Of a stretch of DNA of 64,000 bases, positions 17,562 to 27,321 are shown one piece after another. A program made the position numbers and the translations under genes. The DNA lies in assembly GCF_002250655.1 (NCBI RefSeq), contig NZ_NOZR01000003.1, positions 1-64,000 of the forward strand, written 5' to 3'. Each line of letters opens with the position of its first letter. Position 1 is the stretch's first letter. The notes below the pieces were generated by a model. That model was given only the letters and a program-made list of their open reading frames with translations. It did not search any database and was not told where the DNA came from. Source of the DNA: Mycolicibacterium sphagni (GTDB taxonomy: Bacteria; Actinomycetota; Actinomycetes; Mycobacteriales; Mycobacteriaceae).

Positions 17562-18479
17562 ATGGGACTTCTCGACGGTCGCGTGGTCATCGTGACGGGT
17601 GCGGGCGGCGGCATCGGGCGAGCGCACGCGCTGGCCTTCGCCGCCGAGGGTGCGCGTGTGGTGGTCAATGACATCGGCGTCGGGCTCGACGGGTCACCGG
17701 CCGGCGGCGGTAGCGCCGCGCAGGGCGTCGTTGACGAAATCACCGCCGCCGGTGGGGAAGCCGTCGCCAACGGCTCCAATGTCGCCGATTGGGCGCAGTC
17801 GGCCGAGCTGATCCAGACCGCCGTCGACACCTTCGGCGGGCTCGACGTCCTGGTGAACAACGCCGGCATCGTCCGCGACCGGATGTTCGTCAACGCCACC
17901 GAAGACGAGTTCGACGCCGTCACCGCCGTGCACCTCAAGGGACACTTCGCCACCATGAAGCACGCCGGGGCGTACTGGCGCGGCCTTGTTAAGGAAGGCA
18001 AGGCCGGGGCTGATTCCCTGAACGCCCGCATCATCAACACCAGCTCGGGTGCCGGCCTGCAGGGCAGCGTCGGCCAGGCCACCTACAGCGCCGCCAAGGC
18101 GGGTATCGCCGCCCTGACGCTGGTCGCCGCCGCCGAGATGGGCCGCTTCGGCGTCACCGTCAACGCGATCGCGCCGTCGGCGCGCACCCGAATGACCGAG
18201 ACCGTCTTCGCCGACATGATGGCCACGCAGGACAGCGCTTTCGACGCCATGGCGCCGGAGAACGTCTCGCCGCTGGTGGTGTGGCTCGGCAGCGTCGAGT
18301 CCAAGGACATCACCGGTCAGGTGTTCGAGGTCGAGGGCGGCATCATCCGGGTCGCCGAGGGCTGGAACCGCGGCGGGACCATCGACAAGGGTGCCCGCTG
18401 GGATCCCGCCGAACTCGGCCCGGTCGTCAACGATCTGCTGGCCAAGTCGCGCACCCCGCTGCCGGTCTTCGGCGCCTGA
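17562..18479 (+). CDS. SDR dehydrogenase, MFE-2-like (Rv3548c type)
   Basis: 305 residues from ATG 17562, preceded by AAGGAG. TGAGGGIGRAHALAF near 13 and TYSAAKAG (YxxxK) mark a short-chain dehydrogenase. The N-terminal segment with VVNDIGVGLDG and the ANNxR-like NNAGIVRDRMFVNATEDEFD stretch resemble the dehydrogenase domain of multifunctional enzyme 2, which oxidises 3-hydroxyacyl-CoA. It also resembles Hsd4A encoded at 61876. Likely a 3-hydroxyacyl-CoA dehydrogenase for C/D ring intermediates; this is inference. Its stop is one base from the convergent Ddn gene. Confidence 0.83.
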   Translation: MGLLDGRVVIVTGAGGGIGRAHALAFAAEGARVVVNDIGVGLDGSPAGGGSAAQGVVDEITAAGGEAVANGSNVADWAQSAELIQTAVDTFGGLDVLVNNAGIVRDRMFVNATEDEFDAVTAVHLKGHFATMKHAGAYWRGLVKEGKAGADSLNARIINTSSGAGLQGSVGQATYSAAKAGIAALTLVAAAEMGRFGVTVNAIAPSARTRMTETVFADMMATQDSAFDAMAPENVSPLVVWLGSVESKDITGQVFEVEGGIIRVAEGWNRGGTIDKGARWDPAELGPVVNDLLAKSRTPLPVFGA

Positions 18480-18480
18480 A

Positions 18481-18936
18481 TTACAGCGGTTCGCATACCA
18501 CCAACGGGATGCGTCGATCCGCGGCGGCCTGATAACCCTTGTACGGCGGGTAGATTCGCGTGAGCTGGCGCCAGTAGAGTCGGCGCTCGTCGTCAGTGGC
18601 GTCGCGAGCTGTCATGTCCCGAACGTTGTCGCGAATCTGGACCCGGACCTTCGGGTCGGTTTTCAGATTCAAATACCACGCAGGGTTGGCGTCGCGGCCG
18701 CCGTAGGACGCCGGCAGCACGACCAGCTCACCGTCGCTCAGATACAGCGTCGCGGTGGTGCGCGGCTGACCGGACTTGCGGCCGGTGGTCGTCACCAGCG
18801 CTGCCGGAAACCACAGCAGCTTGGCGCCCCACTTGCCATTGGTGCGGCGATAGACCGCAATGTGGGCGCGCGCGAAGTACTTCATGGCCTTCTTCAGAAG
18901 AGCCGAGTTGCGGATGCGGTGGGGGCGTTCGCTCAC
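18481..18936 (-). CDS. Deazaflavin (F420)-dependent nitroreductase family protein (Ddn-like) 1
   Basis: 151 residues. LVTTTGRKSGQPRTTATLYL near 48-67 and NPAWYLNLKTDPKV near 84-97 are hallmark stretches of the Ddn/Rv3547 family, which uses reduced F420 to reduce quinones or nitro compounds at the membrane. The basic, amphipathic N-terminus fits membrane attachment. This copy diverges from Ddn in its N-terminal third. It lies tail to tail with the SDR gene and 55 bases from a second family member. Confidence 0.85.
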   Translation of the reverse strand: MSERPHRIRNSALLKKAMKYFARAHIAVYRRTNGKWGAKLLWFPAALVTTTGRKSGQPRTTATLYLSDGELVVLPASYGGRDANPAWYLNLKTDPKVRVQIRDNVRDMTARDATDDERRLYWRQLTRIYPPYKGYQAAADRRIPLVVCEPL

Positions 18937-18991
18937 GCCTCTAACGTGCCCAGGATTGCCGATCGCGAATCACGACCGGGATGTGACGGAC

Positions 18992-19477
18992 CTAGGTGCC
19001 CGCCGGGTCGCAGATGATGATCGGGATCTTCCGGTCGGTGTAGGACCGGTAGTTCGGGAAGTCCGGATACATCTCGTCGAGCTTGGGCCAGTACTCGTCG
19101 CGTTCGGCGTCGGTGGCCTCACGTGCGATGAGCGGGAACTCGCCCTTCTTGGTGCGGAACGAGACGCTGGGGTTGGCCTTGAGGTTGAGATACCACATCG
19201 GGTCGGTGGCTCGACCGCCTTGGGAGGCAACGAGAACGAACCGGTGTCCCTCCTGCAGGAACAGCAGCGGGCTTTCCCGGAGCTGGCCGGACTTGCGTCC
19301 GGTCGTCGTGAGAATGCCGACTTCCGCGCCATGCAGGAATTTGTCGCCGAAGCGCCCGTTGGTCTTCTTGAAGATCCATGTGTTGGCCTTCGACATCCAC
19401 TTGATGGCCTTGCCGGCGGTGTCGGAGTTGAGGTTTTTGACCTGCTTGGGACTCAGTGGGCGAGGGGTTTTGGCCAT
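18992..19477 (-). CDS. Deazaflavin-dependent nitroreductase family protein (Ddn-like) 2
   Basis: 161 residues. ILTTTGRKSGQLRESPLLFL and DPMWYLNLKANPSV match the same family. The N-terminal KWMSKANTWIFKKTNGRFG is closer to M. tuberculosis Ddn than the neighbouring copy, so this is the better candidate for the true Rv3547 counterpart. Ddn is known to reduce menaquinone with F420H2 and to activate the prodrug pretomanid. It follows the small gene at 19487 by 9 bases, so fadA5, that gene and this one may share a transcript. Confidence 0.86.
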   Translation of the reverse strand: MAKTPRPLSPKQVKNLNSDTAGKAIKWMSKANTWIFKKTNGRFGDKFLHGAEVGILTTTGRKSGQLRESPLLFLQEGHRFVLVASQGGRATDPMWYLNLKANPSVSFRTKKGEFPLIAREATDAERDEYWPKLDEMYPDFPNYRSYTDRKIPIIICDPAGT

Positions 19478-19486
19478 CTGCGGAAC

Positions 19487-19857
19487 CTATCGCGTGATGA
19501 ACGGGCGAATGCTCGCCCGGATGTGGTGGATCAGGCCATCGGAGGCCGGAATCAGGAACGTCTCGTCGATATGGGCGCCGACGCGTCGTCCCGCCAGCGA
19601 CGGTTTGGTGACCAGATCAAACCGGGCCCGCACCTCGTCGCCGGACACGCTGAATTCCGGTTCGGTGACCGATGCGATGACCTTGTACTGCAGACCATTG
19701 TTGAGGCTGCGGCGCAAGTGATTTCCGGAGAAGCCGGTCTTGAGCCCGACCTCGATCCGGGTGCAGCCCGGGGCGAACGGAACTTTGTCGGCCTGGTGGC
19801 TGGCCAGAGCGTCGATATAGGCCCGCGCCGCAGCGATCCGATCCGCTTCAGTTGCCA

Positions 19858-19858
<1 letters not shown>
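19487..19858 (-). CDS. Small conserved protein, possible SnoaL/NTF2-like fold
   Basis: 123 residues starting with GTG 19858, which shares bases with the fadA5 stop (TAGTG). I do not recognise a named family with certainty. The pattern (N-terminal helix with AARAYIDALASHQ, then VPFAPGCTRIEVG and later beta-rich strands ending in HHIRASIRPF) resembles small alpha+beta barrel proteins of the NTF2/SnoaL type. Coupling to fadA5 suggests a role in side-chain metabolism. An ORF start further upstream (19906) overlaps fadA5 and is less likely. Confidence 0.65.
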
Positions 19859-21030
<1,172 letters not shown>

Positions 21031-21031
21031 C

Positions 21032-21045
21032 TAGAACACGTTCCA
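21032..21045. promoter_or_regulatory. KstR operator of fadA5
   Basis: TAGAACACGTTCCA matches the KstR inverted-repeat pattern (TAGAAC-N2-GTTCTA) with one mismatch in the right arm. It overlaps the proposed leftward TAGCCT -10 box (21033-21028) of fadA5, so binding would exclude RNA polymerase. KstR is known to be induced by steroid CoA thioesters. Confidence 0.85.
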
Positions 21046-21110
21046 TTACTCTGACAAGCGAGGATGCCGCGGTGCCTTTTGTCTGCGGTGAAGCCATGTT
21101 TTACTGGCAC

Positions 21111-21124
21111 TAGAACACGTCATA
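21111..21124. promoter_or_regulatory. KstR operator of the cyp125 operon
   Basis: TAGAACACGTCATA keeps the left arm of the KstR palindrome but the right arm is degraded. It lies 11 bases before the cyp125 ATG and 66 bases downstream of the fadA5 operator. Having two sites allows the divergent transcripts to be tuned separately. A GAGGAG ribosome site follows at 21127-21132. Confidence 0.75.
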
Positions 21125-21135
21125 TTGAGGAGCGC

Positions 21136-22380
21136 ATGACCATGCCAACCCCCAACATCCCGCCCGGCTTCGACTTCCTGGACCCCGACCTCTGTGTCCA
21201 GCGGCTGCCGGTCGAGGAACTCGCCGAGCTGCGCAAGGTCGCGCCGATCTGGTGGTGCGAACAGGCTATCGGTAAGGGTGGCTTCAACGACGGCGGCTAC
21301 TGGGTCGTCTCCAAGCACAAGGACGTCAAGGAAGTCTCGCGCCGTAATGACGTCTTCCTCAGCAATGACAACACTGCGATCCCGCAATTCCCGGACGAGA
21401 TGGCGCGCGAAGACATCGACCTGCAAAAGGTCGTGATGCTCAACATGGACGGCGAGTACCACGACCGGTTGCGCCGAATCATCTCCAAGGGTTTCACCCC
21501 GCGGGCGATCAATCAGCTGCGCGACGAGCTCGACCGTCGGGCCCAGAACATCGCCAAGGAGGCCGCCGCCCAGGGCAGCGGGGACTTCGTCGAGCAGGTG
21601 GCCTGCGAGCTGCCGCTGCAGGCTATCGCCGATTTGCTGGGTGTGCCCCAGGAGGATCGAGACAAGCTGTTCCGCTGGTCGAACGAGATGACCGGCAACA
21701 GTGACGAGGAATTCGACGTCGACCCCAAGCAGTCGTCGATGGAGGTGCTGGCCTACGCCATGCACATGGCCGAGGTGAAGGGCAAGAACCCCGGCGACGA
21801 TATCGTCACCGCGCTGATCAACGCCGACATCGACGGCGAGAAGCTCTCCGACGACGAGTTCGGCTTCTTCGTCATGATGCTGGCTGTCGCCGGCAACGAG
21901 ACCACCCGCAACTCGATCACGCACGGGATGATCGCCTTCGCGAACAACCCCGACCAGTGGGAGCTCTACAAGAAGGAGCGCCCGGAGACCGCGGCCGACG
22001 AGATCGTCCGCTGGGCTACTCCGGTCACCGCCTTCCAGCGCACCGCTGCCGAAGATGTCGAATTGTCCGGCGTGCAGATCAAGAAGGGCCAGCGGGTGGT
22101 CATGTTCTACCGCTCGGCTAACTTCGACGAAGAAGTCTTCGAAGATCCGTACTCGTTCAACATCCTGCGCAACCCCAACCCGCACGTGGGCTTCGGTGGC
22201 ACCGGGGTGCACTACTGCGTCGGGGCGAACCTCGCCAGGATGACGATCAACCTCATCTTCAACGCCGTCGCCGACCACATGCCCGATCTCACCTCCGCGG
22301 GAACGCCGGAGCGGTTACGTTCGGGGTGGCTCAACGCAATCAAGCACTGGCAGGTCGACTACACCGGAGCTTCGGCTTAA
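21136..22380 (+). CDS. cyp125: Steroid C26-monooxygenase CYP125
   Basis: 414 residues from ATG 21136; ATG 21142 is an alternative better spaced from the GAGGAG site. The heme loop FGGTGVHYCVG places the ligand at about Cys361, AGNETTRNS is the I-helix oxygen-activation motif, and the ExxR helix is present in DEIVRW context. CYP125 oxidises the terminal C26/27 methyl of cholest-4-en-3-one to the acid, starting side-chain degradation. It heads the igr-type operon, where each following gene overlaps or nearly abuts the next. Confidence 0.95.
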   Translation: MTMPTPNIPPGFDFLDPDLCVQRLPVEELAELRKVAPIWWCEQAIGKGGFNDGGYWVVSKHKDVKEVSRRNDVFLSNDNTAIPQFPDEMAREDIDLQKVVMLNMDGEYHDRLRRIISKGFTPRAINQLRDELDRRAQNIAKEAAAQGSGDFVEQVACELPLQAIADLLGVPQEDRDKLFRWSNEMTGNSDEEFDVDPKQSSMEVLAYAMHMAEVKGKNPGDDIVTALINADIDGEKLSDDEFGFFVMMLAVAGNETTRNSITHGMIAFANNPDQWELYKKERPETAADEIVRWATPVTAFQRTAAEDVELSGVQIKKGQRVVMFYRSANFDEEVFEDPYSFNILRNPNPHVGFGGTGVHYCVGANLARMTINLIFNAVADHMPDLTSAGTPERLRSGWLNAIKHWQVDYTGASA

Positions 22381-22414
22381 CCGCTTTTCGCTTGCGAATC
22401 AAGGAGGATTCTTC

Positions 22415-23422
22415 GTGGACTTCAGTCCGGACGAAGGGCAGCAGGCTGTCACCGATGTGGTGACGTCTGCGCTCGAGCGGGACAACAGCTGGGATGCGTT
22501 GGTCTCCGGCGGCATCATGGCGTTCGGCGTCCCGGAACGGCTCGGCGGTGACGGCCTCGGGCTGGCCGAGATCACCTCGGCGCTCACCCAGATCGGCAGG
22601 TTCGGCAACGTCAGTCCAGCGTTCGCGACGCTGGGCTTGGGGCTGCTTCCGTTGCTGGACTTGGCTTCCGACGAGCAACAGGATCGCTACCTGGCTGGTG
22701 TGGCCAAGGGTGCGGTGTTGACCGCGGCGCTCAACGAGCCGGGCCACTCGCTGCCCGAGCGCCCAGCGGCGCGGCTGGCGGGCGGCAAGCTCAACGGCAC
22801 CAAGATCGGCGTTCCCTACGCGGAGCGGGCGGACTGGATCATCGTCAGCACCGACAGTGGTGTCGTCGTGGTCTCGCCCAAGGCCGCTGGGGTGAGCCTG
22901 ACGAAGACCCCGACGTCGAATCACTCCGACGAATACGTCGTCACTTTCGCCGACACTCCGGTCACCGACGCAGATGTGTTGGGCGGCAGTGATTCCGTGC
23001 GCAGGCTGAATCAGCTGGTGGTGGCCGCAGTCGGCTCCTACGCTTCCGGCTTGGTGGCGGGTGCGCTGCGGCTCACCGCCGACTACGTCGCCACCCGCGA
23101 ACAATTCGGCAGGCCGTTGTCGACGTTCCAAACCGTCGCCGCCCAGCTTGCCGAGATCTATATCGCGTCGCGGACCATCACGCTGGCGTCGACGTCGGTG
23201 TCCTGGCTGCTGTCCGAAGGCCGGGATGCCACCGAAGACCTTGACGTCCTGGGCTATTGGGTGACGTCTCAGGCGCCACCGGTCATGCAACTGTGTCACC
23301 ACCTGCACGGCGGGATGGGGATGGACATCACCTATCCGATGCACCGGTACTACGAGTCGATCAAGGACCTCACCCGGCTGTTGGGTGGTAAGCAACATCG
23401 CCTGGAACTGGTGGGAGCATAA
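22415..23422 (+). CDS. fadE28: Acyl-CoA dehydrogenase subunit FadE28
   Basis: 335 residues from GTG 22415, with an AAGGAGGA ribosome site 8 bases upstream. The C-terminal region (ATREQFGRPLSTFQ, then LHGGMGMDITYPMHRY) shows the acyl-CoA dehydrogenase fold, but the protein is shorter than a homotetrameric enzyme. FadE28 and FadE29 form an alpha2beta2 enzyme (ChsE1-ChsE2) that desaturates the three-carbon side chain of 3-oxopregnene-20-carboxyl-CoA. The stop overlaps the fadE29 start (TAATG). Confidence 0.93.
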   Translation: MDFSPDEGQQAVTDVVTSALERDNSWDALVSGGIMAFGVPERLGGDGLGLAEITSALTQIGRFGNVSPAFATLGLGLLPLLDLASDEQQDRYLAGVAKGAVLTAALNEPGHSLPERPAARLAGGKLNGTKIGVPYAERADWIIVSTDSGVVVVSPKAAGVSLTKTPTSNHSDEYVVTFADTPVTDADVLGGSDSVRRLNQLVVAAVGSYASGLVAGALRLTADYVATREQFGRPLSTFQTVAAQLAEIYIASRTITLASTSVSWLLSEGRDATEDLDVLGYWVTSQAPPVMQLCHHLHGGMGMDITYPMHRYYESIKDLTRLLGGKQHRLELVGA

Positions 23423-24585
23423 TGTTCATCGAGCTGACACCCGAGCAGAAGCAGCTGCAAGCCGAACTGCGGGAATACTTTTCGAATCTCATTTCACCTG
23501 AGGAAGCTCAGGCGATGGAGTCCGACCGGCATAACGAGGCCTATCGGGCGATCATCAAGCGGATGGGTTCTGACGGCAAGTTGGGCGCCGGTTGGCCCAA
23601 GGAGTACGGCGGCCTGGGCTACGGCCCCATCGAGCAGTCGATCTTCGTCAACGAGGCCCAGCGTGCCGATGTACCGCTGCCCGCGGTAACGCTGCAGACC
23701 GTTGGGCCGACGTTGCAGCAGTACGGGACCGAGGCACAGAAGAAGAAGTTTTTGCCCGCGATCTTGGCCGGTGAGGTGCATTTCGCCATCGGTTACAGCG
23801 AGCCGGAGGCCGGCACCGACCTGGCCTCGCTGCGGACCTCGGCCGTTAAGCAGGGCGACGAGTACATCGTCAACGGTCAGAAGATGTGGACCACCGGCGG
23901 CCACGATGCCGACTACGTCTGGCTCGCTTGCCGGACCGACCCCGAAGCGGTGAAACACAAGGGCATTTCGATTCTCATCGTCGACACCAAGGATCCGGGG
24001 TATTCCTGGACGCCGGTCATCTTGTCCGACGGCGCCCACCACACCAACGCCACGTACTACAACGATGTGCGCGTTCCTGCCGACATGCTGGTCGGTGAGG
24101 AGAACGGCGGTTGGCGGCTGATCACCACCCAGCTGAACAACGAGCGGGTGATGCTCGGACCGGCCGGACGGTTCGCGGCGCTCTACGACCGGGTACACGC
24201 GTGGGCGTCCAAGCCCGGCAGCAACGGCGACACCCCGCTCGACCACGACGACGTCAAGCGCTCGCTCGGCGAGCTCAAGGCGATGTGGCGGATCAACGAG
24301 CTGCTCAACTGGCAGGTCGCGGCGTCGGGGGAGACCATTGACGTCGCGGACGCGGCCGCCACCAAGGTCTTCGGCACCGAGCGCATCCAATACGCGGGCC
24401 GGCTGGCCGAGGAAATCGTTGGCGCTCATGGTAATCCGGCAGACCCGGATACCGCCGAGTTGCTGGAGTGGCTGGACAGCCAGACCAAGCGCAACTTGGT
24501 GATCACATTTGGTGGTGGAGTGAACGAGGTGATGCGGGAGATGATCGCGGCTTCTGGTCTGAAGGTCCCGAGGGTTCCGCGGTGA
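23422..24585 (+). CDS. fadE29: Acyl-CoA dehydrogenase subunit FadE29
   Basis: 387 residues. IGYSEPEAGTDLASLRTS near 125 is the flavin signature and VNGQKMWTTGG follows. The C-terminus has TFGGGVNEVMREMIAASGL in place of the usual NEIQR motif. It is the full-length partner of FadE28; both halves contribute to each FAD site in the known heterotetramer. ATG 23422 shares its first base with the fadE28 stop and the end overlaps chsH2 (GTGA). Confidence 0.93.
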   Translation: MFIELTPEQKQLQAELREYFSNLISPEEAQAMESDRHNEAYRAIIKRMGSDGKLGAGWPKEYGGLGYGPIEQSIFVNEAQRADVPLPAVTLQTVGPTLQQYGTEAQKKKFLPAILAGEVHFAIGYSEPEAGTDLASLRTSAVKQGDEYIVNGQKMWTTGGHDADYVWLACRTDPEAVKHKGISILIVDTKDPGYSWTPVILSDGAHHTNATYYNDVRVPADMLVGEENGGWRLITTQLNNERVMLGPAGRFAALYDRVHAWASKPGSNGDTPLDHDDVKRSLGELKAMWRINELLNWQVAASGETIDVADAAATKVFGTERIQYAGRLAEEIVGAHGNPADPDTAELLEWLDSQTKRNLVITFGGGVNEVMREMIAASGLKVPRVPR

Positions 24586-25562
24586 GCGTCGTCGACGACA
24601 TCAAGGCCGCGGCGGAGCGGGTCAAGGCCGAGGGCAAGAGCAAGCCGCGAGTGGGCCGGCATCCGGTGAACCAGCCGATGATCGACCATTGGCTCGATGC
24701 GATTGGCGACAAGAACCCGATCTACGTCGATGAGGACGCCGCCAAGACGGCCGGCCACCCCGGTTTGGTCGCCCCGCCCGCGATGATCCAGGTTTGGACG
24801 ATGATGGGCCTCGGTGGCGTCCGCCCCGACGACGACCCGCTGGGCAAGATCATCGAGTTGTTCGACGAGGCAGGCTATGTCGGCGTCGTCGCTACCAATT
24901 GTGAGCAGACCTACCATCGGTACCTGCGCCAGGGCGAAGAGGTCAGCGTCGCTGCCGAACTGACCGACGTCGTCGGCCCGAAGCGCACCGCGCTCGGCGA
25001 GGCGTTCTTCATCACCCAGACCATCACGTGGTCTGTGGGCGACGAGGACGTCGCCGAAATGATGTGGCGAATCATGAAATTCATTCCGGCCGACACAGAC
25101 GCCAAAGCGGAGGCGTCCACACCGTCTTCTGCGGTACCGGACGACCTGGACGCGGATTCCGCCATGCGGCCGGCGTCATCGCGGGACACCAAGTTTTTCT
25201 GGGACGGCGTCAACGCACATGAGTTGCGCATCCAGAAGCGGGATGACGGCACACTGGTCCACCCGCCCGTTCCCGCGCTGTGGCTGGACAAAGAGCAGGA
25301 GACCGACTACGTCGTGGCCAGCGGCAACGGCACCGTCTTCAGCTTCGTGGTGCACCACGCACCCAAGGTGCCTGGCCGCACGCTGCCGTTCGTCATCGCC
25401 CTCGTCGAACTCGAGGAAGGCGTCCGGATGCTCGGCGAACTGCGCAATGTCGACCCCTCGACCGTGGAGATCGGAATGCCGGTTAGCGCACTGTATATCG
25501 ACTTCCCGGCCAACGATGTCGGCCCCGCCTGGACCAACTACGCGTGGGAGCCAGCCAAATGA
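24582..25562 (+). CDS. chsH2: Enoyl-CoA hydratase subunit ChsH2 (MaoC-like + DUF35)
   Basis: 326 residues from GTG 24582, which overlaps the fadE29 stop; the longer open frame reads into fadE29. The N-terminal half (to about 180) is a MaoC-type hotdog domain with HPGLVAPPAMIQVW. The C-terminal half is a DUF35 OB-fold (HELRIQKRDDGTLVHPPVPALW), without the four zinc-ribbon cysteines common in DUF35. With ChsH1 it hydrates the C17(20) double bond, and its DUF35 part docks the aldolase Ltp2. An Asp/Ala-rich linker joins the domains. Confidence 0.92.
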   Translation: MSVVDDIKAAAERVKAEGKSKPRVGRHPVNQPMIDHWLDAIGDKNPIYVDEDAAKTAGHPGLVAPPAMIQVWTMMGLGGVRPDDDPLGKIIELFDEAGYVGVVATNCEQTYHRYLRQGEEVSVAAELTDVVGPKRTALGEAFFITQTITWSVGDEDVAEMMWRIMKFIPADTDAKAEASTPSSAVPDDLDADSAMRPASSRDTKFFWDGVNAHELRIQKRDDGTLVHPPVPALWLDKEQETDYVVASGNGTVFSFVVHHAPKVPGRTLPFVIALVELEEGVRMLGELRNVDPSTVEIGMPVSALYIDFPANDVGPAWTNYAWEPAK

Positions 25563-26050
25563 GTGCGCATGGGTCTGATGTCGCCGCCGGGGCGGCTCCG
25601 GGGTCTGATGTCGCCGCCGGGGCGGCTCCGGTGTCTGATGTCGCCGCCGGGGCGGCTCCGGAAATCGAGGTCGGCACCAAGCTGCCGGAGCTCAAGTTCT
25701 ACGGCGACCCGACATTCATTGTCTCTACGGCGATCGCCACCCGGGATTACCAGGATGTGCACCACGATCGGGACAAGGCGCAAGCCAAGGGTTCCAAGGA
25801 CATTTTCGTCAACATCCTCACCGACACCGGTCTGGTGCAGCGGTTCATCACCGACTGGGCCGGGCCGACCGCCGTCATCAAGTCGATAGGTCTGCGCCTG
25901 GGCGTGCCCTGGTACGCCTACGACACGGTGACGTTCTCGGGTGAGGTCACCGCAGTGGAGGACGGTTTGATCACGCTGAAGATCGTGGGCAGCAACAGTC
26001 TTGGCGATCATGTGATCGCCAACGCCACGCTCACGGTGGGGGCCGCCTGA
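25559..26050 (+). CDS. chsH1: Enoyl-CoA hydratase subunit ChsH1 with repeat extension
   Basis: 163 residues from ATG 25559 (ATGA overlap with chsH2). The catalytic hydratase-2 pair appears as Asp63 and His68 in RDYQDVHHD. The M. tuberculosis protein, as I recall it, has these at 29 and 34 in about 129 residues, so this copy carries an N-terminal extension of exactly 34 residues. That extension is four residues plus three tandem copies of a ten-residue unit, SDVAAGAAP preceded by Gly or Val. The body acts with ChsH2 to hydrate the side-chain enoyl-CoA. Confidence 0.92.
   Translation: MSAHGSDVAAGAAPGSDVAAGAAPVSDVAAGAAPEIEVGTKLPELKFYGDPTFIVSTAIATRDYQDVHHDRDKAQAKGSKDIFVNILTDTGLVQRFITDWAGPTAVIKSIGLRLGVPWYAYDTVTFSGEVTAVEDGLITLKIVGSNSLGDHVIANATLTVGAA
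25571..25660 (+). repeat. Three 30-bp tandem repeats inside chsH1
   Basis: Units begin at 25571, 25601 and 25631. The first two are identical; the third differs at its second base (G to T, changing Gly to Val). Each encodes ten residues, (G/V)SDVAAGAAP, in frame. The near-identity of the units indicates recent duplication by slippage or unequal crossover, so copy number may vary between strains. Confidence 0.97.
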
Positions 26051-27216
26051 TGCCGGGCGAGCTGTCGGGGAAGGCCGCGATCGTCGGTATCGGCGCGACT
26101 GATTTCTCCAAGAACTCTGGTCGCAGTGAGCTGCGGTTGGCCTCGGAGGCCGTGCTGGACGCGCTCGATGACGCCGGCCTGACCCCCGCCGACGTCGACG
26201 GTATGACCACCTTCACGATGGACTCCAATACCGAGGTTGCGATCGCGCGGGCTACCGGTATCGGCGACCTGAAGTTCTTCTCCAAGATTCACCACGGCGG
26301 CGGCGCGGCCTGCGCCACCGTGCAGCAGGCCGCCATCGCGGTGGCCACCGGTGTCGCGGATTGCGTTGTGGCATACCGCGCTTTCAACGAGCGCTCCGGG
26401 ATGAGATTCGGCCAGGTGCAGATGCGGCTGGTCGAGAACGCCGACTCCACCGGCGTGGACAATTCGTTCTCCTACCCGCACGGGCTCTCGACGCCTGCGG
26501 CTCAGGTCGCGATGATCGCCCAGCGCTACATGCATCTGTCGGGTGCGACCAGTCGTGATTTCGGCGCGGTGTCGGTCGCGGACCGCAAGCACGCCGCCAA
26601 TAATCCGAAGGCGTACTTCTACGAGAAGCCCATCACCATCGAGGAACATCAGGCCTCGCGGTGGATCGCTGAGCCGCTGCGGCTACTCGATTGCTGCCAG
26701 GAGACAGATGGCGGCGTCGCGTTGGTGATCACGTCACCGGAGCGGGCCAAAGACTTGAAGCACCGGCCGGCGATCATCGAAGCGGCCGCGCAAGGGTCGA
26801 GCCCGAATCAGTACTCGATGACCAGCTACTACCGGCCCGAACTCGGATTGCCGGAGATGGGGCTGGTCGGCAGGCAGCTCTGGGAGCAGTCGGGGCTGAC
26901 CCCGGCCGACATCCAGACGGCGATCCTCTACGACCACTTCACCCCGTTCACGCTGATTCAGTTGGAGGAGTTGGGGTTCTGCGCTCAGGGCGATGCGAAG
27001 GACTACATCAAGGACGGCGCGCTGGAGATCGGCGGACGGTTGCCGATCAACACCCATGGCGGTCAGCTTGGCGAGGCCTACATCCACGGTATGAACGGCA
27101 TCGCTGAGGGCGTGCGGCAGCTGCGCGGAACGTCGGTCAACCCTGTGCCTAACGTCGAGCACGTGCTTGTCACCGCAGGCACGGGCGTCCCGACGTCGGG
27201 CCTGATCCTCGGCTGA
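26050..27216 (+). CDS. ltp2: Side-chain retro-aldolase Ltp2 (thiolase fold)
   Basis: 388 residues, thiolase-superfamily lipid-transfer-protein type. GGGAACATVQQA near 80-91, ITSPERA in the middle and NTHGGQLGEAYIHGMNG near the C-terminus are typical of SCP-x-like thiolases. Ltp2 is known to pair with the ChsH2 DUF35 domain and cleave 17-hydroxy-pregnene-carboxyl-CoA to androstenedione and propionyl-CoA. Start ATG 26050 overlaps the chsH1 stop (TGATG). Last gene of the igr operon. Confidence 0.93.
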   Translation: MPGELSGKAAIVGIGATDFSKNSGRSELRLASEAVLDALDDAGLTPADVDGMTTFTMDSNTEVAIARATGIGDLKFFSKIHHGGGAACATVQQAAIAVATGVADCVVAYRAFNERSGMRFGQVQMRLVENADSTGVDNSFSYPHGLSTPAAQVAMIAQRYMHLSGATSRDFGAVSVADRKHAANNPKAYFYEKPITIEEHQASRWIAEPLRLLDCCQETDGGVALVITSPERAKDLKHRPAIIEAAAQGSSPNQYSMTSYYRPELGLPEMGLVGRQLWEQSGLTPADIQTAILYDHFTPFTLIQLEELGFCAQGDAKDYIKDGALEIGGRLPINTHGGQLGEAYIHGMNGIAEGVRQLRGTSVNPVPNVEHVLVTAGTGVPTSGLILG

Positions 27217-27252
27217 GCTCGGCTCCTTTCGCGCCACCGTTGCGCCGACAGG

Positions 27253-27294
27253 AACGCCACGGCAGGACATCGGGGGATGTCGCGCCGTGGCGTT
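27253..27294. terminator. Long two-part hairpin, bidirectional terminator
   Basis: Outer arms AACGCCACGGC (27253-27263) and GCCGTGGCGTT (27284-27294) are perfect complements. Inside, GACATC (27266-27271) pairs with GATGTC (27276-27281) around GGGG. It lies between the converging ends of ltp2 and the lipoprotein gene and can stop both. Confidence 0.8.
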
Positions 27295-27321
27295 ACCTTC
27301 GATAAGCGTTGTGCCGAAAAG

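Noticed and set aside
16700..18082. Upstream extension of echA20 to 712 codons
   Set aside because: It runs antisense through two complete SDR genes and across a KstR2 operator; the crotonase domain starts at 16699.
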